Shown: piece after piece, positions 58,126 to 64,000 of the stretch | Layout of the letters: each line of letters begins with the position of its first letter | Numbering within the stretch: the stretch's first letter is position 1 | DNA from: Spirosoma linguale DSM 74 | GTDB lineage: Bacteria; Bacteroidota; Bacteroidia; Cytophagales; Spirosomataceae | DNA length: 64,000 nt | Direction: 5' to 3' | Assembly (NCBI GenBank): GCA_000024525.1 | Contig: CP001769.1 | Location: 3,939,001 to 4,003,000, forward strand | Position numbers and translations under genes: made by a program | Notes under the pieces: model-generated | Databases searched by the model: none | What the model saw: the letters and a program-made list of their open reading frames with translations, nothing else | What the model was told of the DNA's origin: nothing

Positions 58126-61100
58126 ATGCCAACAACATTCAGTTTACATAACCCTACACCCGGTCTGCACTGGTACGTCAGCAAGCCCCTCGGCACCGAC
58201 CAGATTGCGGCCATTCGCGACCCGCAGGGGGGGCAGACGGTGAAGCAGCCAACCTCCATTCCAAGCCCGTTTGCGCGGATGGACTTAGTGCGGTCGGCCT
58301 TTCTGAATCTGTCGCTCAAACCCGACCTCAGCGGCACCAGCAACGACCAGCGCATTGTGTCGGATTGCCTGGATGTGGGTCAGTTATTTTTCAATTACGA
58401 CAAGCTCAAAACGTTTGTTACCATTACCCCGTTCGACATCCGCACGGACCTCACCCGCTTGCAGCAGTCGACCAGTCTGGGCCATAAACGGCTGGGCGAT
58501 GCCCTAAAGCTATTTCTTGACCAGGATGCGGCCGAGTACAACTTCAACGCCATTAACCGGCTGTTTGTGCTGAGTTATCGGGGGCGGGTTGTGGGCGGAA
58601 CATCGCCAAAAACACTGTTCTTTAGTTCGGGGAATGACCTGAGCTGGGTCGATGTCACAATGGGCAATGACCGGCTGTTCGATGCATCGGTTTGCCCCTT
58701 GCACGAGCGCGACATCGAATACCAGAAGTTCTGGTACGCCATTAAACTGTTCATGCCCAACTTCCGCGACCGGTTCCGCGAAGTAGACGACTACCTCAAC
58801 CGCAGCCGGGCGCTCCTGCAACAGCAGAACCCGACCATGTTCTACGAACACATCGAATCGCATAACGGTCAGCCCCTGCTGACACGTGAGCAGTTCGATC
58901 AGGATTTCGACGAGCTAACCACCGGCCCCGGCGATGTCGTTGAAGTGCTGGGCTTCCCGCTGCGTAAAAAGAAATCAGACGCCCGCGCCATCGACAAGGT
59001 GAGTGATTTCATTATCAAGTCCGATAAGTATGCTCGTCTGAACCCTAGCCAGCCGCGTCCTATGGCGCTGCAAAACCGCTTTTTCCGGCAGTTTACGTAT
59101 GTGCCGCAGGCCCAGTGGAACTCAAATACGCCCGTCCCCTACTATGCCCGCGAGTCATGGCGTGAGAACCAGCGGCCCTTACCTGGTCAACCAGGCAATT
59201 ATCCCTGGCTAACGGTCAGTGATTTTCTGGAGCCATACCTCATCCGATTGCCCTTCCCAACTGACCGGGGCCGGTTCTTTGACGGCAATCTGCAAACGTC
59301 GGCTATCGAAAAGGGATTTCTGTTGCCGCTGAAAAAGGACTTCTTCGATTTTTTCGACGTTGAGGATTTGCTGACCGGACGCGTCCGGCTTAAGATGGTC
59401 CCACAGGCTGGCGGTATCAACGTTACCCTCGACATTCCCGTTACGGCACCCAACCAGCCGGGCAACCAGTTTATCACCTTCGAGCGATTGTACAGCCAAA
59501 CGGTTGGAACGTCCAATGCGCCCAATGAACTGACAAACGAGGGAATCATTGTCGAAAACTCGTTCACGGTCAATATTTATCCCTTTGTCCGCTCCGGTTC
59601 AGTCACCGTACCCGCCGATTACCGCGTTCAATTGATCGAGTCTGGTTTCGATAGCCAGAACCAGTACGACCTGACCTATTTCCGGCAGCAGACCAATGCC
59701 GAAGTGACGGTGGAATCGAAACACCAGCGCACCGTTCGGCAGCAAAATACCGATGGGTCGAGTGTGTATTATGTCCTGCGCGAAGAGTTCGATTACCTGC
59801 AAACGCACATCCGTGGCGATGGTCGTGATATGCACGGCGTACTCATTCCGCGCTGGCAGGAGTACAATGGCGGTAGCAAACAGTTTGAGTTTTCGGTGGA
59901 TTTTGGTACGACAAACACCCATGTCGAGTACAAAGTTGATGGCAGTTCACCCCGGCCGTTCGACGTTGCCGAACTAACCCCGCAGGTGGCTACGCTGGTG
60001 GCTCCGGCTCAGTACAACCCGGCCCTGTTTGAGTTGTTCCTGCTGTACGATCTGGAATTTGTTCCGCCAACCATTGGTCCGGGCCGACCCGATAATTTCC
60101 CGACGCGGACGGCCATTGCCGAGCCCATGAACCTGAGTTTCAACCAGCAAACGCAGGCCCTGGCCGATTTCAACATTCCGTTTTATGTGGAGCGTCAACC
60201 GGCCGGTTCCAACCGCATCACGACCAATTTGAAATGGGCTAAAACCAGCGACCAAACCGAACGGCGCGTAGAAGCGTTCCTGGAAGAGTTGCTGATGCTC
60301 ATTAAGAACAAAGTCCTGACCGAAGGCGGCAATCTGGCCCAGACAACCGTGTACTGGTTCTTCCCGGCCAGTATGACACCGGGTCGCGTGAGCCAGCTCC
60401 GCGCCGACTGGCAGCAGCTTTACGACCGCTACATTGGCGGATCGGCCGGGCGGCTGCGTGAAGTATCGGAATCGGTAGCACCGTTCTATTATTACAAACA
60501 GAACCCAACGCTAAGCGCATCGGCCCGTCCCGTTATCAACGTCGATATTGGCGGTGGAACGTCGGATGTGGTGGTGTACGAGCGCAACGAACCCAAGCTA
60601 TTGACCTCGTTCCGGTTTGCGGGCAATGCCATTTATGGCGATGCCTTCAGTGAATACGGGGCCGCCAGCCATAATGGCTTTATCCGAAAATACGCCGACC
60701 GGATACAGACGCTGCTCGACAGCCAGAGCCTTGGTAACCTGAGCGACAACAACCGGCGCATGTTAGATACCAACCGCTCGGAAGACATTATGGCCTTCTG
60801 GTTCTCCATTGAGAAGAGCAACGATGTGAAAGCCAAAAACATGCTGTCCTTCAATGGCATGCTGGCCAAAGACGAAGATCTGAAAGTGGTATTTGTACTG
60901 TTCTACACGGCATTACTGTACCACGTTGCCAAGCTCATGAAACACCGGGGTATTGGGCTGCCGGGGGCTATCACGTTCAGCGGTACGGGCTCAAAAGTGC
61001 TGACGATTATCAGCGCCGACGACCAGATGCTGGGCAAACTGGCGCGGGCGATTTTCGAGAAAGTGTATGATAAAGCCTACGATACCAGCGGGCTAACGCT

Positions 61101-61560
61101 GTTCTACGAGCGCAAAGGGCCGAAAGAAGTTACCTGCAAAGGCGCGCTGATGCAACCGACCAACAACCGGCCGGTCGATACGGAAGCGATCAGCTATGTG
61201 TATCCAGCCACATTCGACGATGAGTTTTCGGCACTCACCTACGCCGACCTGCGGAAACCGGAGGTGGTCGAATCGCTGCTTAAGGAAACCAACGCGTTTA
61301 TAGACTTCTTCTTTGCCATCAACCAGCAATTCAGTTTCGTCCGGAACCTCAACGTGTCGTCGCGGTCGCTGGTTGTCGCCCAGCAGGAATTACGGACGCA
61401 TCTGGATACGTCGCTCATGGACGGCATCCAGCGCAAAGAGGGTGATGTAGTGGCCGAATACAGCGGCATGACGGATGCCCTGGGCGCACCCATCGAAGAA
61501 ACGCTGTTTTTCTACCCGCTCATTGGCGCGATCAACAAACTAGCAAACGCGCTGGCATAA
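58126..61560 (+). CDS. Very large actin/Hsp70-superfamily-like ATPase
   Basis: An 1144-residue protein. The C-terminal half has an actin/Hsp70 fold: phosphate-1 loop VDFGTTNTHVE (about residues 590-600), phosphate-2 loop VDIGGGTSDVVVYE (about 804-817) and adenosine-type motif ITFSGTGSKVL (about 945-955). The N-terminal 580 residues have no recognised domain and could bind partners. Its size recalls the SrfB-type virulence-associated proteins, though I cannot confirm homology. It starts 7 bp after the tubulin-like gene and ends before a strong hairpin. Confidence 0.75.
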   Translation: MPTTFSLHNPTPGLHWYVSKPLGTDQIAAIRDPQGGQTVKQPTSIPSPFARMDLVRSAFLNLSLKPDLSGTSNDQRIVSDCLDVGQLFFNYDKLKTFVTITPFDIRTDLTRLQQSTSLGHKRLGDALKLFLDQDAAEYNFNAINRLFVLSYRGRVVGGTSPKTLFFSSGNDLSWVDVTMGNDRLFDASVCPLHERDIEYQKFWYAIKLFMPNFRDRFREVDDYLNRSRALLQQQNPTMFYEHIESHNGQPLLTREQFDQDFDELTTGPGDVVEVLGFPLRKKKSDARAIDKVSDFIIKSDKYARLNPSQPRPMALQNRFFRQFTYVPQAQWNSNTPVPYYARESWRENQRPLPGQPGNYPWLTVSDFLEPYLIRLPFPTDRGRFFDGNLQTSAIEKGFLLPLKKDFFDFFDVEDLLTGRVRLKMVPQAGGINVTLDIPVTAPNQPGNQFITFERLYSQTVGTSNAPNELTNEGIIVENSFTVNIYPFVRSGSVTVPADYRVQLIESGFDSQNQYDLTYFRQQTNAEVTVESKHQRTVRQQNTDGSSVYYVLREEFDYLQTHIRGDGRDMHGVLIPRWQEYNGGSKQFEFSVDFGTTNTHVEYKVDGSSPRPFDVAELTPQVATLVAPAQYNPALFELFLLYDLEFVPPTIGPGRPDNFPTRTAIAEPMNLSFNQQTQALADFNIPFYVERQPAGSNRITTNLKWAKTSDQTERRVEAFLEELLMLIKNKVLTEGGNLAQTTVYWFFPASMTPGRVSQLRADWQQLYDRYIGGSAGRLREVSESVAPFYYYKQNPTLSASARPVINVDIGGGTSDVVVYERNEPKLLTSFRFAGNAIYGDAFSEYGAASHNGFIRKYADRIQTLLDSQSLGNLSDNNRRMLDTNRSEDIMAFWFSIEKSNDVKAKNMLSFNGMLAKDEDLKVVFVLFYTALLYHVAKLMKHRGIGLPGAITFSGTGSKVLTIISADDQMLGKLARAIFEKVYDKAYDTSGLTLFYERKGPKEVTCKGALMQPTNNRPVDTEAISYVYPATFDDEFSALTYADLRKPEVVESLLKETNAFIDFFFAINQQFSFVRNLNVSSRSLVVAQQELRTHLDTSLMDGIQRKEGDVVAEYSGMTDALGAPIEETLFFYPLIGAINKLANALA

Positions 61561-61564
61561 TTCT

Positions 61565-61601
61565 GGCAGCGCCGGGCCAATGTAAGCGGCCCGGCGCTGC
61601 C
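61565..61601 (+). terminator. 14-bp GC-rich hairpin after the actin-like gene
   Basis: GGCAGCGCCGGGCC (61565-61578) pairs perfectly with 61588-61601 around a 9-nt loop, 4 bp after the stop, followed by a T-rich stretch (CTTCTGTCTTGT). It may end or attenuate the transcript before the next gene 99 bp on. Confidence 0.65.
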
Positions 61602-61659
61602 CTTCTGTCTTGTACAACTTATTCATTCTACACAACCGGGCCAGCGGCTCGGCACGACA

Positions 61660-63039
61660 ATGAACTTATTACAATGTACGTTTCGAACGACAGTTGTCCT
61701 ACTCGCATCAGCTTCCCTCAGCTTCGCCCAGAATACTAATCAGGCGGCTGTCGATACCCTGACGAAAGATGTGGCGATTGCGGTCTTCGCGAAGATAAGC
61801 CAGCCCAAAGCACAGGAGATCTACGCGCAGCTGCTCGCGTGCGATGATGGCTGCGACCCGCAACAGGTCATTCGGGGAGTGGGTAGCTGGGATCAGGTGG
61901 GTGCCAAGATGCAGGAGCTAAGCGAGTTGAAAAATACCGCTCGTTTTGTGAGTCTTCCGCCCGAAGAAGCCAACGCGGCTATTCGTAAGCAGCTGGCAAT
62001 GTTCTACGCCAAATACAAGACTGACCAAAATTATGGTAAACCACTGAGCCCGGACGTTCAGGCCAGAATGCTGGCTAAAATAGACGCGCTACTGCCACCC
62101 GCCGAGACTTCGCAGACGGCTCCCCCAGCCGACAAGACCACTACGGCTTCGCAACCAACCGGCGAAGAGGAAACCGGCATAAGCCCGGCCGCCCTTCAAC
62201 TCAGTCAACTGGAACGGCAGACTAAAGAAGCTCAGGAAAAACAACTCTGGATGCTGCTTCTGGGCGCGGTTGGTGGCTTGATCGTAGGAGCGGGTGCTGT
62301 GTATCTGCTGGCATACCGTGGAGCAAAAACTGAAGTTGACCGACTGATTAGCGAAAACAGGCAGCTCAGCAAAGAAAACGATGGTCTCCGCCACAAACCG
62401 GTCAACGAGACCCGTAAGCCGCAAGGCGACCTTGTTCAGAAGGCCAGTGCCTTCGACGCCATCACTGCGGAGTTAGGAACAAACAACCCACTGGCGGCCA
62501 TCCGGCAACTTAAGTCACAGCCTGGCTCAGCCGATAGCAGTCCGGCTCCCAAAGTGATTCCCCGTGCTCGCCAGAGTGAGTCGATAGTCGAGTCGACCCC
62601 ACCACGGCCTACGCCTGTTCAAAAACAGCCAGTTGCTGTACCGCCACTCAGTCCGGCACCAGTGCCTGCTCCAGTGGCAGCTCCCAGTCCGGCCCCTACC
62701 CCCACCCCGGTCCGTTCAGCCGTATTTTACTTTCCTCCGCCCGACCCAAACGGGCAGTTCGACAGTCAGCACAAAGCCGATACACTCTCGCCCGAATCCG
62801 CTTACCGGTTCAGCATCGACGCCAATAACCCATCTATAGCAACCTTCCGATTTGAGGCAGAGCCGGGTCGGGTAGCGCGTTTTTTAACGTATCGGAATTA
62901 CATGATCGAACCCGCCTGCGATAGCGAAAACAGTTATATGACTTCACACACCCGCATTACCATGCGCAGGGACGGTGAGGCCGTACTGGAAAATGGGTCC
63001 TGGCGCGTAAAAAACAAAGCCCTGATTCGGTATGAATAA
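61660..63039 (+). CDS. Membrane-anchored coiled-coil protein with a proline-rich linker
   Basis: A 459-residue protein with signal peptide (ending SLSFAQ). The N-terminal 170 residues are likely periplasmic and helical, with a Cys pair (ACDDGCDP). A coiled coil and one membrane helix (about 206-228, LWMLLLGAVGGLIVGAGAVY) follow, then a second coiled coil (VDRLISENRQLSKENDGLRH), a Pro/Ala/Val-rich linker (about 290-355) and a C-terminal domain of about 100 residues. It lies downstream of the actin-like gene and could link that ATPase to the envelope. I do not recognise the C-terminal domain. Confidence 0.6.
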   Translation: MNLLQCTFRTTVVLLASASLSFAQNTNQAAVDTLTKDVAIAVFAKISQPKAQEIYAQLLACDDGCDPQQVIRGVGSWDQVGAKMQELSELKNTARFVSLPPEEANAAIRKQLAMFYAKYKTDQNYGKPLSPDVQARMLAKIDALLPPAETSQTAPPADKTTTASQPTGEEETGISPAALQLSQLERQTKEAQEKQLWMLLLGAVGGLIVGAGAVYLLAYRGAKTEVDRLISENRQLSKENDGLRHKPVNETRKPQGDLVQKASAFDAITAELGTNNPLAAIRQLKSQPGSADSSPAPKVIPRARQSESIVESTPPRPTPVQKQPVAVPPLSPAPVPAPVAAPSPAPTPTPVRSAVFYFPPPDPNGQFDSQHKADTLSPESAYRFSIDANNPSIATFRFEAEPGRVARFLTYRNYMIEPACDSENSYMTSHTRITMRRDGEAVLENGSWRVKNKALIRYE

Positions 63040-63066
63040 ACCCCTGTTCCAATAAATACTCAACGA

Positions 63067-63639
63067 ATGAAACGACTACTCATCCTCTTACTCCTTCTCG
63101 GCAACCTGCTGTATCTGGCTGGTTGTTCAGGATGCTCGCGGTCGGGTAGTCATCAGCCACGCCGAAGCAAGCGAAACAGTACCGCCCAAACGGAACAACC
63201 ACCGGCCAAAACACCAGTCGACAGGCAACCCGTACTCACTAAAATGGGCAGCGGCCCTACTGAGGTGGCGATGAAAAAAGAGAACGGCGTTTATACCGTG
63301 CCCGTAACCGTGAACGGAACCCGCATGAAGTTCATCCTGGATACGGGGGCCAGCCTGATTTCCATATCGGCCACCGAAGCCGAATTTATGATGAAGCAGG
63401 GCACTATAACGGATGATGATGTGGTAGGGCAAGCCCGATTTCAGAATGCCAATGGTGATATATCGCCCGGTGCTATTATCCGGCTGAAATCAGTACAGAT
63501 TGGCAACCGCGTTCTCGAAAATGTGAATGCCAATGTGGTGAGCACGGCCAAAGCGCCCCTGCTGCTCGGCCAGTCGGCATTATCACAGTTTGGTAAAATT
63601 TCAGTAGATTATCGGCGTAATATTGTGACCTTCGATTGA
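63067..63639 (+). CDS. Retropepsin-like aspartic protease lipoprotein
   Basis: A 190-residue lipoprotein (lipobox LYLAGC, Cys20) with a basic linker (about residues 25-40). From about residue 70 it is a clan AA aspartic-protease domain of the TIGR02281 type. FILDTGASLISIS contains the catalytic D92-T-G94, and PLLLGQSALSQFGKISVDY is the typical C-terminal motif. Such proteases act as dimers. It starts 28 bp after the membrane-anchored gene and may process or regulate members of the cluster; that is inference from position. Confidence 0.82.
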   Translation: MKRLLILLLLLGNLLYLAGCSGCSRSGSHQPRRSKRNSTAQTEQPPAKTPVDRQPVLTKMGSGPTEVAMKKENGVYTVPVTVNGTRMKFILDTGASLISISATEAEFMMKQGTITDDDVVGQARFQNANGDISPGAIIRLKSVQIGNRVLENVNANVVSTAKAPLLLGQSALSQFGKISVDYRRNIVTFD

Positions 63640-63686
63640 AATTCGGTGTTTTACTAAAATTATAGTATAAAACCCGCCTTTCCTCA

Positions 63687-64000
63687 ATGACTGAAACCGA
63701 ACTGACCGACCGACTTCGCGAAGCCATCGTGCTCAACGGCCCTGACGTTTGGCGTACCAATGGCTACTTTAAAGAGGCCCAGCAAGCGGGCTTATCAGAA
63801 GAGGATGCCCTAAAACACGCTACTGAAATAAGTCAGGAAGTTGCTGCCAACAGTCTACTGTTCCAGAATATACAGGCCCGCATTGCCCGGCTGGCACTGC
63901 CGTCGCGTAGTCAGTATATTGAACAGGACTTCAACCAGATTGTCAATGCAGCGACTTCGTTAAAACTGACGCCCGAATTTGTTAAGAATCGGTGGATACC
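63687..64000 (+). CDS. Partial protein at the window end
   Basis: The reading frame is open from an ATG at 63687 to the window edge (104 codons). It is helical and acidic, beginning MTETELTDRLREAIVLNGPD with DVWRTNGYFKEAQQAG and KHATEISQEVAANS. I do not recognise it. It follows the aspartic protease by 47 bp in the same direction and is probably another member of the cluster. Confidence 0.55.
   Translation, partial: MTETELTDRLREAIVLNGPDVWRTNGYFKEAQQAGLSEEDALKHATEISQEVAANSLLFQNIQARIARLALPSRSQYIEQDFNQIVNAATSLKLTPEFVKNRWI

Overview
This window looks like chromosome from a Cytophagales member of the Bacteroidota, probably Spirosoma or a close relative. That assignment is an inference from gene content: Bacteroidota-style lipoproteins, WGxxGxxG C-terminal signals, a beta-helix plus diheme cytochrome pair, few Shine-Dalgarno sequences, and long hairpins between genes. 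No rRNA or tRNA gene was seen.

1-23657 is ordinary chromosome. It holds a partial DUF4345 membrane protein, a Crp-like regulator, a purine nucleoside group (NUP-type nucleoside protein, class B1 metallo-beta-lactamase fold protein, nucleoside hydrolase), a GlxA-type AraC regulator, two large secreted peptidases (M14 and S9), carbonic anhydrase, a ferredoxin with its reductase, a double WGxxGxxG protein, the beta-helix and SO2930-type cytochrome pair, a serine hydrolase, a GNAT enzyme, a lone receiver domain, a PhnP-like hydrolase, an MpaB-like oxygenase and mnmE.

23658-41500 is an AT-richer genomic island inserted in the last codons of mnmE. An 18-bp direct repeat (23640-23657 and 41483-41500) marks its ends, and a second repeat lies just inside both ends. 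It carries two tyrosine recombinases, excisionase-like HTH proteins, a VirE/VapE-type primase-helicase followed by an iteron-like array, small phage-like proteins, a putative tail chaperone, a full tail tape-measure protein but no other recognisable virion genes, an XRE regulator, and a truncated cargo gene broken by an IS21-family element (38674-41230). The layout resembles a phage satellite more than a complete prophage. The original mnmE 3' hairpin is stranded beyond the right end.

41501-54300 returns to chromosome: a giant Ser/Thr kinase-ATPase-histidine kinase, an SGNH hydrolase, a polytopic membrane protein, an rsmA-mgtE-GNAT group and an Ig-like lipoprotein with a repeat-encoded linker.

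54471 to the window end is a same-strand cluster pairing a tubulin/FtsZ-like protein with a very large actin/Hsp70-like ATPase. Next to them are a vWA-like lipoprotein, a small membrane protein, a membrane-anchored coiled-coil protein and a retropepsin-like lipoprotein. I regard this and the mnmE island as the two most interesting systems.

Most chromosomal intergenic gaps hold long, often perfect inverted repeats, some sharing sequence modules. Some sit where a terminator should be; others sit upstream of or between co-directional genes.
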